64,000 nt of DNA from Halothece sp964463655 (GTDB lineage Bacteria; Cyanobacteriota; Cyanobacteriia; Cyanobacteriales; Rubidibacteraceae): positions 3,003 through 67,002 of the forward strand of contig CAYXDG010000007.1 in the NCBI GenBank assembly GCA_964463655.1. Direction: 5' to 3'. The notes beneath the pieces are model-generated. The model was not told the origin of the DNA. It worked only from the letters and a program-made list of their open reading frames with translations, and did not search any database. The number at the start of each line of letters is the position of its first letter. Position 1 is the stretch's first letter. Of the stretch, positions 53,026 to 61,737 are shown one piece after another. The position numbers and the translations under genes were made by a program.

Positions 53026-55122
53026 ATGCGTTATTTTGAAGAATATTACGAAGTTCATCTTGAGTCAGAAATTGCTCCTTATCGATGGGTCTTTCAAAGT
53101 GGAGAAACCATCCCCATAAAATTTGGAGTCGCCCTCTCTCGTTATCCGACAATGGGTTTAGTTTTATTAGAAACCTGCGACAGCCAAGGCTGCTGTCAAC
53201 TACTACAGATCGAAGCGATAACAGGAGAAGTGAGTGCTAATAATTACAAAGGTTTTACCTGTCATTTGCCTCCAGGGGATAACGGAATCACTTATCGCTA
53301 TCGCCTTGGCTATCTAGACGAAGCGGGTAAAGAACATACCAGCAGCGAAGTTCGCACAGTTTTAATTTGTGACGAAGCCTTGGACTCGATCTCGCAAGTG
53401 AAAAACATCTTTCTGGGGATTGCTGAAGGGAAAGCCCTCTATGGGCCCAAACCGCCAACTCCCCTGACTCCCAGTCCCAAAGATTGGAACAATCGCTTAT
53501 TTTACTCCTTAATTATCGATCGCTTTGCTCAGAGCAGCGAAGAAGACCGACAAGGCTTGGGATTCGTTCCCTACGACTTAAGCTCTCCTCACGCCAGTCA
53601 CGGTGGAACCCTGCAAGGCATCATCGAGAAACTGGACTATTTGCAAGCCTTGGGAATCGGTGCAATCATCATTAGTCCCGTTTATGTCAACGAAGCAAGC
53701 GGTTATCACGGTTATCATCCGACTCACCTCTTGATGGTAGAACCTCGTTTGGGAACTTTGGCAATTCTGCAAGAACTGGTCAAAAGAGCGCACGATCGCG
53801 ATATTGCTGTAGTTTTAGATGTGGTGGTCAATCATTTAGCGGACAGCATCGACTGGGAAGAATACGGTGGCCCCATTGGCGGAGAATTCAAATATGTACA
53901 AGGGGATGAAGTAGCGGTATTGCCTTTCCCGATCGAATGTCTCAATCAGGCTTTATTTCATGGGCCAGAATACACCGACATGATTAACCAACGATTGTTT
54001 GGCTTTCTCGAAGACTGGCGCACCGAAAACACTTATGTGAGAGAACTGTTAATCCGACACTTAAAATATTGGCTCGCCCAAACCGATGTTGACGGTTTTC
54101 GCTACGACTCAGCCAGGCACGTCGGAGTTGATTTTTGGCAGCCTTGCCTTGGGGAAATTCAACGCTACGCCAGCTACTTAGGCAAAACTGAATTCCTGCA
54201 AATTGCGGAACACGCTGGCAGCAAACATGAAGAATTAACCGCCTACAACGAAGCAGGATTTTCAGGTTTTCTCGATTATCCCACCCACTACACCTTAAAA
54301 CACAGTTTGGGAAATGGCAACTGGCTTGGGGGATTTGCCGATTATTTCTGCGGTTTTCTCGCCCCCAACTCAATTTATGCCAACGGCTGGCGCAATAATT
54401 TAATGTTCCTCGACAATCAAGACACCAGTCGTATTTTACATGAATTTCTCACACGCCATTCCGAGCGGGGAACGGCAACGCAGTGCCTCCATTTTGCCCT
54501 TGCTTGTGCAATTCTTGGCCCCCAACGCTCTGTCATTTACGCTGGCACGGAACAAGAATTTTCAGGCGCTTTGGGGATTCATCAGCGAGAAGATACAGGA
54601 GAATGGATCGGTCACGACTGCCATGTTCGAGAAGATTTGTTTGACAATCCCGCTTGTGTCTGGAAATTCGGCCCCATTAATCACAAAGTTTTTCAACCTT
54701 ACAATCAAGAACATACTACCTTTAAACTGATTGAACAGTTAGCAGGGCTGCGTCGCCACAATGCTCTGTTATCCCGTTGCCAAAGAACCGTGTTACGCTC
54801 CTGCAATCAGGGATTGCGATGTGTTCTCCTTCACGACGATCGCGGTAGTCTTCCTCTCTTGGCAGTAATGAATCTTGGCACAAACACCCTCAACGAAACA
54901 GACTTATCTTTCCCAAAAATGTTTGGGGAGATAGCCGGTCTTAACCTCCGAGTAGCAACAGCCGGGGGCGTTCTGGCATGGGAAAATAACCGCATGCACG
55001 CTCAATTGCCTCCTTTTTCGTTTACGATCGCAGAAATGATCTTCGTTTCTCAATTGCTTTCTCAATCCAGCCAAACCCTTAAGGCGGATGAGACAGCAAA
55101 GGTTTATGTTATTGGAGGCTAA
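53026..55122 (+). CDS. Cytosolic GH13 alpha-amylase family protein
   Basis: 698 residues from the ATG at 53026 (a GTG just before is also possible). An N-terminal beta-rich part (about 1-125) is followed by a GH13 barrel with LDVVVNHLAD (motif I), GFRYDSARHV (motif II, nucleophile Asp), IAEHAG (motif III Glu) and FLDNQDTSR (motif IV Asp). There is no signal peptide, unlike the GH13 protein at 19807-21714, so the pair could act on either side of the membrane. It is the first gene of the plus-strand operon of the island. Possible roles include maltodextrin or sucrose/trehalose chemistry; nothing decides. Confidence 0.88.
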   Translation: MRYFEEYYEVHLESEIAPYRWVFQSGETIPIKFGVALSRYPTMGLVLLETCDSQGCCQLLQIEAITGEVSANNYKGFTCHLPPGDNGITYRYRLGYLDEAGKEHTSSEVRTVLICDEALDSISQVKNIFLGIAEGKALYGPKPPTPLTPSPKDWNNRLFYSLIIDRFAQSSEEDRQGLGFVPYDLSSPHASHGGTLQGIIEKLDYLQALGIGAIIISPVYVNEASGYHGYHPTHLLMVEPRLGTLAILQELVKRAHDRDIAVVLDVVVNHLADSIDWEEYGGPIGGEFKYVQGDEVAVLPFPIECLNQALFHGPEYTDMINQRLFGFLEDWRTENTYVRELLIRHLKYWLAQTDVDGFRYDSARHVGVDFWQPCLGEIQRYASYLGKTEFLQIAEHAGSKHEELTAYNEAGFSGFLDYPTHYTLKHSLGNGNWLGGFADYFCGFLAPNSIYANGWRNNLMFLDNQDTSRILHEFLTRHSERGTATQCLHFALACAILGPQRSVIYAGTEQEFSGALGIHQREDTGEWIGHDCHVREDLFDNPACVWKFGPINHKVFQPYNQEHTTFKLIEQLAGLRRHNALLSRCQRTVLRSCNQGLRCVLLHDDRGSLPLLAVMNLGTNTLNETDLSFPKMFGEIAGLNLRVATAGGVLAWENNRMHAQLPPFSFTIAEMIFVSQLLSQSSQTLKADETAKVYVIGG

Positions 55123-55127
55123 AATTT

Positions 55128-56534
55128 ATGAGCTTGGATTATGCCAAGGTTTCTTGGCGATCGAGAGTTAAGAATAGTCTCAGTTTTGTCTGGCAGTTGC
55201 GAAACTTTTTACTATTCTGGCTCAGTCAATCTCTCTCTCAAATCGGCACGGCTTTAACGTCATTTGGCTTAGGGATTTGGATTTATCAACAGACCGCCGT
55301 GGTCACTCAGCTAAGTTTGGTCTTTTTCATCACCACGTTACCAGGGGTGTTGCTCACTCCCTTGATCGGGGTTTTAGTCGATCGCAGCAGTCGGCGCTGG
55401 ATTATTTTTTTCAGTGACTGTTTTGCCGCCGTGCTAACTCTCCTGTTATTTTTTCTTTTATTTCAGGATCGCCTGTTAATTTGGCATACTTACCTATTTG
55501 CCTTTTTTACCTCTTTATGCGGTTGTTTTCAGATGGTCGCGAAAGGGGCAGCGATTCCCATGATGGTAGAGCGAGAGCAACTGAGACAGGTCAATGGCTT
55601 GTTACAACTCAGTAATGCAGTTAGCTCGATCGCCGCTCCTGCCCTAGCGGGTTTGATCATTGCTCGTTTAGAAATCGAAGGATTACTCGTTCTCGATTTA
55701 GTCAGTTACGCGATCGGCGCGATCGCCCTACTCTTCATTAGCATCCCTGACCCAGAAATCCCCGATCAAGACAAATCTTCCTCCCCAAAAAAGCGATCGC
55801 CGCGGGTAGAGATTCAAGAGGCGGGAAAAATTATCGTTTCCCAATGGGGGTTTATCGTCCTCATTGCAGCGATCAGTTTGCATTCGTTTATGAAGGGCTT
55901 GATTAATGTTCTGCTCAATCCCCTAATCTTGTCTTTTTCCAATACCGAAACCTTCGGGACAGTAATGTCTCTTGGTAGCACTGGGATGGTGATTGGCAGC
56001 ATTTTCTTGAGCTTGTGGAGCAATCGAGAACATCCCCTTGTGTTTTTAATGGTTTGGTCTAGCTTAAGCGGTCTTGGCTTAATTTTGGCAGGACTTCATC
56101 CTTCTGTCACCACCATCGCTGCTGGCATTTTTATCTGGTTTTTAACATTGCCTTTTATTTTTGGGACAAATCAGATAATCTGGCAGAGTTACACCCAGCC
56201 TCACTTTCAGGGACGGGTTTTATCCTTAGTCGGCTCTTTAACGGGCTTAGCCACTGCATTAGGCACTATTAGCGCCAGTCCTTTAGCCGATGGTCTTCTT
56301 GAGCCTTTAATGAGCCAGCAAAGCTGGTTAACAGATATCTTCGGCTCTATTTTCGGCATTGGGCGCGGTCGAGGTATCGGCTTATTAGTGAGTTTTGAAG
56401 GAGTGATTGTTTCTTTAATCTCGATCGCTGCTATCTTATTGGTGATTCTCTGGCCACGTTTCAGTCGCAGTTTATCTTTAGTGCCACTTGAGTTCAGAGA
56501 ATCAAAAACGGAGAGTTTTGAGAGAGAGTTATGA
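55128..56534 (+). CDS. Second MFS exporter, related to the operon MFS
   Basis: 468 residues with about 12 hydrophobic segments, starting after a clear GGAGG site. It opens FLLFWLSQSLSQIGTALTSF and has GVLVDRSSRRWIIFF (motif A), as in MFS_3 exporters. FGIGRGRGIGLLVSFEG before the last helix mirrors the GTGPGRGIGFLF loop of the MFS protein at 33145-34509, so the two are probably paralogues that serve the same pathway. It starts 5 bases after the GH13 stop and is followed by the sulfotransferase gene. Confidence 0.88.
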   Translation: MSLDYAKVSWRSRVKNSLSFVWQLRNFLLFWLSQSLSQIGTALTSFGLGIWIYQQTAVVTQLSLVFFITTLPGVLLTPLIGVLVDRSSRRWIIFFSDCFAAVLTLLLFFLLFQDRLLIWHTYLFAFFTSLCGCFQMVAKGAAIPMMVEREQLRQVNGLLQLSNAVSSIAAPALAGLIIARLEIEGLLVLDLVSYAIGAIALLFISIPDPEIPDQDKSSSPKKRSPRVEIQEAGKIIVSQWGFIVLIAAISLHSFMKGLINVLLNPLILSFSNTETFGTVMSLGSTGMVIGSIFLSLWSNREHPLVFLMVWSSLSGLGLILAGLHPSVTTIAAGIFIWFLTLPFIFGTNQIIWQSYTQPHFQGRVLSLVGSLTGLATALGTISASPLADGLLEPLMSQQSWLTDIFGSIFGIGRGRGIGLLVSFEGVIVSLISIAAILLVILWPRFSRSLSLVPLEFRESKTESFEREL

Positions 56535-56610
56535 TTTCAACTCTACACTTTTAAGGATTAACTTGTTGGCTTTAATTTCACAATTCGTCTCATTATTCCC
56601 ATTTTCTAAC

Positions 56611-57903
56611 ATGACTGAATCACCCATTTTTATTCTGTCCTGCAATCGTTCTGGATCGACTCTACTCCGCTACATCCTCGACACTCACCCTGATATTGCC
56701 AGTCCTGCGGAATTAAATCTCGGACAAATTTGCTCCCTGCTTTATCTAGCAAATTTAGCGACTCTTGGCAATACTAACCTCCATCAAAAATACAGTCTTT
56801 CTGTGGAAACATTCATCCTGCAAGAAATCCGAGAAACCATCGCCAAGATGATGGAAAAATACACTTGGGCTAAAGGAAAATCTCTCTGGTGTGAAAAATC
56901 TCCTCAAAATTTGCTTTATTTGCCAACCATTAAAGCCGTTTTTCCAAATGCTAAATATATTTGTCTGTATCGTCATGGGATGGATGTTATTCATTCTTGT
57001 TTAGAAGCCAGTCGTTGGTCTTTTATGCCTGATCAACTCGATTACGTCTGTCAAAATTCTGGTAGCATTGTTGGGGCGATGGCTCAAAATTGGATTGAAA
57101 AGACTCGCACTTCTTGGCAATTTGAAGCAGAAAATTCAGAGCAATGTTTCCACATCAAATATGAAGATTGTGTGGTGAATCCTCTGGCAACACTCAAACC
57201 CATGTTTGAGTTTCTTGGGGTAGCATGGCAACCAGAACTCATTGATCGAATTTTTACGACCCAACACGATTTAGGCGCTCAAGATATTAAATCAAGTTTT
57301 TCTAAAAAAATCAATAAAAACACGATCGGCAAAGGAACAAAAATCAGTCCTCGCTATATTCCCCAACACCATCTTGAGGCAATGAACGAGTTATTAAATA
57401 AACTAGACTATCCCACTGTAGATTCTTCTTGGGGGACCGCAATTTGGCCTGGTGAAGGCTTATCAAAAAAGGAAAGAGACAGCGATCGCCCTCAGACCCT
57501 ATCAACCGAAGAAGCGGTTAATTCCCTTCTGCGATCGTGGCGTTTGCGTCTCCCTGAATTAGCGGAACATCTCAAGGGTCGATCGGTGACTTATAGAGTA
57601 GAAGTGACGGGAGAAAATAACAGCTATTGGCTTTTAGATTTGATGGGAAAAGAACCAAACATCCTTCCCGGTGAAGAATCCAACCAGATTCAAGCCGACT
57701 GTACTGTCACCTTTGCTAACTGTCACATTCCAGAGATTTTAGCAGGAGAGATTAATCCGATCGAAATGGTCATGGCAGGGACGCTGCAAATTGTCGGAGA
57801 TGCGGAACTCGCTGAGATTTTTTGCTGGTTTATCAGCGATCGGTTACAACAAAGACAGGCTTCCTCTAGTTGGTGGTTACAAGACTATTTTGGCAACTTT
57901 TAA
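56611..57903 (+). CDS. Sulfotransferase fused to a C-terminal SCP2-like domain
   Basis: 430 residues from the ATG at 56611; an upstream TTG frame overlaps the MFS gene and adds a sequence unlike the family. The PAPS-binding loop is ILSCNRSGSTLLRYIL directly after the start, followed by SPAELNLGQI and a second phosphate-binding stretch, YICLYRHGMDVIHSCLEAS (quoted in part). The last 110 residues (IQADCTVTFANCHIPEILAG, GTLQIVGDAELA) look like an SCP2 sterol-carrier fold, which binds lipid. The protein would transfer sulfate from PAPS to a hydroxyl or amine, with the lipid-binding domain holding a lipidic substrate. As the last gene of the island it may sulfate the lipopeptide. Confidence 0.85.
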   Translation: MTESPIFILSCNRSGSTLLRYILDTHPDIASPAELNLGQICSLLYLANLATLGNTNLHQKYSLSVETFILQEIRETIAKMMEKYTWAKGKSLWCEKSPQNLLYLPTIKAVFPNAKYICLYRHGMDVIHSCLEASRWSFMPDQLDYVCQNSGSIVGAMAQNWIEKTRTSWQFEAENSEQCFHIKYEDCVVNPLATLKPMFEFLGVAWQPELIDRIFTTQHDLGAQDIKSSFSKKINKNTIGKGTKISPRYIPQHHLEAMNELLNKLDYPTVDSSWGTAIWPGEGLSKKERDSDRPQTLSTEEAVNSLLRSWRLRLPELAEHLKGRSVTYRVEVTGENNSYWLLDLMGKEPNILPGEESNQIQADCTVTFANCHIPEILAGEINPIEMVMAGTLQIVGDAELAEIFCWFISDRLQQRQASSSWWLQDYFGNF

Positions 57904-57941
57904 CAAAAATCTGAGCGATGATCCAAAGGATGATTCCAACC

Positions 57942-58035
57942 TTATATTAGGACATTTCCCGAACGGTGGGAGTGCGACCGAGACGGTCGCTAGTCTTTTT
58001 AAGAACGTCCTAACCTGATTTTGTAGCGCTATAAC
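57942..58035 (+). repeat. 94-bp structured direct repeat, right boundary of the island
   Basis: Same sequence as 14293-14386 with four base changes; the main hairpin here is GCGACCG-AGA-CGGTCGC. It begins 39 bases after the sulfotransferase stop and is followed by a truncated membrane-protein fragment. Confidence 0.93.
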
Positions 58036-58036
58036 G

Positions 58037-58168
58037 GTTGCCTATATTTCGTTGCCGTGGCTGAATGTCGATCGCCCCGTTGAACTCATGGTCATTGGCT
58101 TAGGCTGGCTCACCCTTACGCTCCTATTTGAGTTCTCATTTGGTTTGTGGCAAGGCAAGTCTTGGTAG
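58037..58168 (+). pseudogene. C-terminal fragment of a small membrane protein
   Basis: A frame of 43 codons ending in TAG encodes VELMVIGLGWLTLTLLFEF and a FGLWQGKSW end, the pattern of a final transmembrane helix of a small inner-membrane protein. It has no start and begins where the 94-bp repeat ends. The following stretch (58169-58500) holds no gene that I can see; it must contain the ndhL promoter, and a TATGAT lies about 35 bases before that start. Confidence 0.5.
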
Positions 58169-58500
58169 GTCATGTTTGAAGCATACACTTTCAAAAATGG
58201 CAATATTTAGCCGATTGTTCTTATGGTCACTGCTATTGCACCATACCTTGCCAGTGAACTCAGAGAGTTAATGTAGCATCAGTATATTGGTATGGAGAAA
58301 TGGAGAGATTAATCGTGCCTAAGTAGTAGTTATCGAGATTAAGCCCCCTTTCATAGAAAAATGGTTTTTGCAATTCAAGTGTTCCTTTCGGTTTGACTGC
58401 AGAATTAATTTAAGGAGACATCAGCCAAGCAAAGTAGCTGTTTTTTCCCCATTTCATCAGATATGATAGGAGGGTGTAAACGAATTAAACGATAACGGTT

Positions 58501-58707
58501 ATGCTAATTGCTGGCTTATACTTAACATTGGGCGGACTCTATTTACTGATTATTCCTGGTTTAACCTACTTTTATCTCCAACAGCGCTGGTATGTCGCAA
58601 GCTCGATCGAGCGCGTTTTTATGTACTTTCTGGTGTTTTTCTTCTTCCCGGGCCTGTTGCTATTAAGTCCATTTTTGAACTTTCGTCCCAAACGTCGAAA
58701 CGTATAA
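58501..58707 (+). CDS. ndhL: NDH-1 subunit NdhL
   Basis: 68 residues with two transmembrane helices (LIAGLYLTLGGLYLLIIPGL and FMYFLVFFFFPGLLLLSPF) and the family's C-terminal NFRPKRRNV. NdhL is a small membrane subunit of the thylakoid NADPH/ferredoxin:plastoquinone oxidoreductase (NDH-1), needed for cyclic electron flow and inorganic carbon uptake. It heads the conserved ndhL-DUF3007-trpA group of cyanobacteria. Confidence 0.93.
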   Translation: MLIAGLYLTLGGLYLLIIPGLTYFYLQQRWYVASSIERVFMYFLVFFFFPGLLLLSPFLNFRPKRRNV

Positions 58708-58753
58708 ACGGGAAAATCCCCCAAGATTGGGGTAGGGAGTTAATCAATTATTT

Positions 58754-59101
58754 ATGCGACGAATAGACGCGATCGCGATTACATTTGGTGTGTTTATTGC
58801 AGGAGGCGTGGCTTATCTCCTGCTAAGAGTCTTTGGCTTAAGTTCCCAAAGTGCAGGGGTTTGGAGTCAAGCGTTACTGGTCGCTGGCTTAATCGGCTGG
58901 GTAAGCACCTATTTGTTTCGGGTTTTTACTCAAGATATGACCTATAATAAACAACTCCGAGACTATGAAGATGCAGTGCTGCAAAAGCGGTTAGAAGAAA
59001 TGACCCCAGAAGAATTGGAAAAACTGCAAGAAGAGGTGAACGCAGAAAAAGCAGCCGAGTCTGCCGCTTCTAATCAAAGAGAGGATAAAGATCAACGATG
59101 A
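58754..59101 (+). CDS. DUF3007 family membrane protein
   Basis: 115 residues. Two hydrophobic segments (about 5-25 and 35-58) are followed by a charged coiled C-terminus (EEMTPEELEKLQEEV). This family is found in cyanobacteria and plastids, usually next to ndhL and trpA, as here. Its stop overlaps the trpA start by 4 bases (ATGA). Function unknown; a link with NDH-1 or thylakoid assembly is only suggested by gene order. Confidence 0.88.
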   Translation: MRRIDAIAITFGVFIAGGVAYLLLRVFGLSSQSAGVWSQALLVAGLIGWVSTYLFRVFTQDMTYNKQLRDYEDAVLQKRLEEMTPEELEKLQEEVNAEKAAESAASNQREDKDQR

Positions 59102-59898
59102 CAACAGTTTCTCAATGTTTCCAAACCCTCCGTCAAGCTGGAAAATGCGCCTTAATCCCCTTTTTGACCGCAGGTGACCCAGACTTGGAAACTACCGTTA
59201 AAGCCCTCGAATTGCTCGATCGCGCGGGTGCTGATTTAATTGAATTAGGCGTTCCCTATTCTGATCCGCTAGCCGATGGCCCAGTGATTCAAGCAGCGGC
59301 GACTCGCGCATTGAAACGAGGGGTTAAATTAGGAGATGTCTTGGAAGTTGTAGAAACCGTCAGAGATCAGCTGCGATCACCCATTGTGTTATTCTCCTAC
59401 TACAATCCTATTTATCATCAGGGAGTTCATCCCTTCCTCAAGCGGGTGTCTGAAGCTGGAGTCAAAGGGTTAGTCATCCCCGATCTTCCCCTCGAAGAAG
59501 CAGAAGTGGTCTTAACGCCAGCGAAGGAATATGGAATTGAAGTAACCCTTTTAGTGACACCAACCTCCCCAAAAGAAAGAATGAGCGCGATCGCCCAACA
59601 ATCCCAAGGGTTTGTTTATTTAGTCAGTGTAACAGGTGTCACAGGTACGCGCAATCAAGTGGGAGCAAAAGTGAAAGAATTATTACCCCTTTTGCGAAGC
59701 GCCACAGATAAGCCAATATGTGTTGGGTTTGGGGTTTCGCAACCGCAACAGGCACAGCAGATTCGAGAATGGGGTGCGGATGGGGTAATTGCGGGAAGTG
59801 CCTTGGTGCGTCGTCTCGCTGAAGCAGACTCCCCTGAAGTAGGGTTGAAGGAAATAGAAGCCTTTTGTCAGAGTTTGAAAGCAGGGATTAATCATTAG
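59098..59898 (+). CDS. trpA: Tryptophan synthase alpha subunit
   Basis: 266 residues, normal length. The catalytic Glu is in DLIELGVPYSDPLADGPVIQ (near residue 50) and the catalytic Asp in VIPDLPLEEAE; the phosphate loop is VGFGVSQPQQA with GVIAGSALV. It splits indole-3-glycerol phosphate into indole and glyceraldehyde 3-phosphate, channelling indole to TrpB. It is translationally coupled to the DUF3007 gene. Confidence 0.98.
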   Translation: MTTVSQCFQTLRQAGKCALIPFLTAGDPDLETTVKALELLDRAGADLIELGVPYSDPLADGPVIQAAATRALKRGVKLGDVLEVVETVRDQLRSPIVLFSYYNPIYHQGVHPFLKRVSEAGVKGLVIPDLPLEEAEVVLTPAKEYGIEVTLLVTPTSPKERMSAIAQQSQGFVYLVSVTGVTGTRNQVGAKVKELLPLLRSATDKPICVGFGVSQPQQAQQIREWGADGVIAGSALVRRLAEADSPEVGLKEIEAFCQSLKAGINH

Positions 59899-59924
59899 TT
59901 ATAGGGAATAGCGATGGTGTGTTT

Positions 59925-60539
59925 TCAACTCAAAATGCGACGCAAAATTAAAACAAATCCAGGTAAAACATCTTCACCAGATAACTCAGTCGGATTGTCT
60001 AAAATTTCTCTTTCTCTCCCTTGACGATAAATTTCCACCTGTTTCTGTTGTGGATTGATCAGCCAGCCCAGTCTTGCGCCATTGTCCAGATATTCCCTCA
60101 TCTTATCTTGAGTGTCTTGGAGGCGATCGCTTTTAGAACGTAATTCAACCACAAAGTCGGGACAAATTTTAGGAAAGGTTATTTTGTCTTCTGGGGTTAG
60201 CGCCCCCCAACGGTCTTGAGTGATCCAAGACGCATCAGGAGAACGAATCGCGCCATTAGGTAAAGTAAAGCCTGCGGAGGAGTCAAATGCTTCCCCCACT
60301 TCCCCATTATTGCGCCACCATAGATATAATTCCCCAGCAATCTTGAAATTCTGTTTTCCTGTTTCCCAACCTGCGGGTGGATTCACAATCAATTCTCCAA
60401 GGGATGTTCTTTCTAGTCGTAAGTCTCGATTAGCAGCTGCTAAGATGGTAAACTGTTCAGAGGTTATGTGCAGCGCGATCGAGGTTGGCAATTGAAGGAA
60501 TAGGGTTTGACTTTCTGAAGTGGTAGGTGTTTGTAGCAT
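59925..60539 (-). CDS. Uma2 family (DUF820) restriction-endonuclease-like protein
   Basis: 204 residues from the ATG at 60537-60539 (MLQTPTTSES); longer upstream frames would overlap the divergent epimerase gene. SPDASWI (Asp), PDFVVELRSKSD (Glu and Lys of the PD-(D/E)XK-like core, near 120) and GWLINPQQKQVEIYRQG are typical of the subgroup. It is convergent with trpA. Role unknown, as for the family. Confidence 0.88.
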   Translation of the reverse strand: MLQTPTTSESQTLFLQLPTSIALHITSEQFTILAAANRDLRLERTSLGELIVNPPAGWETGKQNFKIAGELYLWWRNNGEVGEAFDSSAGFTLPNGAIRSPDASWITQDRWGALTPEDKITFPKICPDFVVELRSKSDRLQDTQDKMREYLDNGARLGWLINPQQKQVEIYRQGREREILDNPTELSGEDVLPGFVLILRRILS

Positions 60540-60641
60540 AATTAACTGATTGATCTTTTGTCTCCCTTGTCTCCCCATCATGGTAACTGGTAACGGTTCA
60601 TGGTAAATTAACCTTGTCCATAGTTGAGGCAAGAATAAACC

Positions 60642-61520
60642 ATGAGTTACGCGATCGCGCTGAAAACGGAAGAACAATATCAAACCTACATCTTATCTGA
60701 CGAAGATCAACAAAGTCGCTTAGAAATTGTCCCATCAAGAGGAGGGGTTGCGACCAGTTGGCGCATCCAAGGACAAGAAGTATTTTACATGGATTGGGAA
60801 CGCTTTCAAGACCCAGAAAAAAGCGTTCGTGGTGGGATTCCCATTCTCTTTCCTATCTGTGGAAACTTACCAGACGATCGTTACACTCACGATGGAAAAG
60901 AATATACTCTAAAACGTCATGGTTTCGCCCGCGATTTACCTTGGGAAGTAACAGGAAGAAACACTGAAAATGGCGCTGCTTTAACCTTTGTTTTGAAAAG
61001 TAATGAGGAAACGCGATCGGTTTATCCTTTTGATTTTGAAGTCACGTTTACCTATCGTCTCAAAGGAAACATCCTCATCTTAGACCAAACCTATCAAAAT
61101 AATTCTAGTCAACCGATGCCTTTTTCTACAGGGCTACATCCCTATTTTTCAGTTGCGAATAAAGATCAAATTAAACTAGATATCCCTGCGAGTCAATACA
61201 AAGATAATGTCGATCAGGAAACTAAATCTTATGAAGGAAAATTTGATTTAAGTCAGCCTGAAATTGATGCTCAACTGCGTCAATTATCCCGTCAAGAAAC
61301 CAGTTTAGAACTGCCCGATCGAGGCTTTAAAATTAAATTAACTTTCTCTCCTGAATATAATACTTGTGTCTTCTGGACAGTAAACGGAAAAGACTTTGCT
61401 TGTCTTGAACCTTGGACAGCGCCTAGAAATGCTCTCAATACAGGGGAAGATTTATTAACAATTCCCCCTTGGGAAAGCAAGCAGTTACAAATTGTTTTTG
61501 AAATTGATCCTGTTAGTTAA
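60642..61520 (+). CDS. Aldose 1-epimerase family protein (glucose-6-phosphate 1-epimerase-like)
   Basis: 292 residues of the galactose-mutarotase fold. RLEIVPSRGGVATSWRIQG at the N-terminus, RGGIPILFPICGNL (about 66-79), KRHGFARDLPWEV (the active His, near 95), STGLHPYFSV (second His, near 165) and FACLEPWTAPRNALNTGE with the catalytic Glu near 255 are all present. It would interconvert alpha and beta anomers of a hexose or hexose phosphate. Cytosolic. It is a single gene followed by a palindromic repeat. Confidence 0.9.
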   Translation: MSYAIALKTEEQYQTYILSDEDQQSRLEIVPSRGGVATSWRIQGQEVFYMDWERFQDPEKSVRGGIPILFPICGNLPDDRYTHDGKEYTLKRHGFARDLPWEVTGRNTENGAALTFVLKSNEETRSVYPFDFEVTFTYRLKGNILILDQTYQNNSSQPMPFSTGLHPYFSVANKDQIKLDIPASQYKDNVDQETKSYEGKFDLSQPEIDAQLRQLSRQETSLELPDRGFKIKLTFSPEYNTCVFWTVNGKDFACLEPWTAPRNALNTGEDLLTIPPWESKQLQIVFEIDPVS

Positions 61521-61527
61521 AACCTAG

Positions 61528-61544
61528 GGTGGGCAATGCCCACC
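61528..61544. repeat. GGTGGGCA palindrome after the epimerase gene
   Basis: GGTGGGCA and TGCCCACC pair around one base, followed by an A/T-rich stretch. A decayed copy of the same phrase (GAGCAATGCCCACC) lies at 1844-1857 after a cas gene. It is a dispersed element that could also act as a weak terminator. Confidence 0.6.
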
Positions 61545-61700
61545 TTTAAAAATTAACTTCGTTCAAAAAAACCTTAGCTGGAGATAATTTTTCTGCTTCT
61601 ATAATGATGTGATCGTTGATTTTTGGGCGATCGCGCTCTGGTGTTAGTGATGATTTAGGTACACTCAACTAGCAATCCTCTGATTTTGTCTCAGTCAATT

Positions 61701-61725
61701 AAAATCCCCTAACCAGAGCTAGGGG
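61701..61725 (-). terminator. Rho-independent terminator of ndhC-K-J
   Basis: Minus strand: CCCCTA, an eight-base loop, TAGGGG, then ATTTT. It lies 13 bases beyond the ndhJ stop. Confidence 0.75.
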
Positions 61726-61737
61726 AAGTGCTATTTT

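Noticed and set aside
58469..58474. AGGAGG as ribosome site of ndhL
   Set aside because: It lies about 27 bases before the ATG, too far to set the start.
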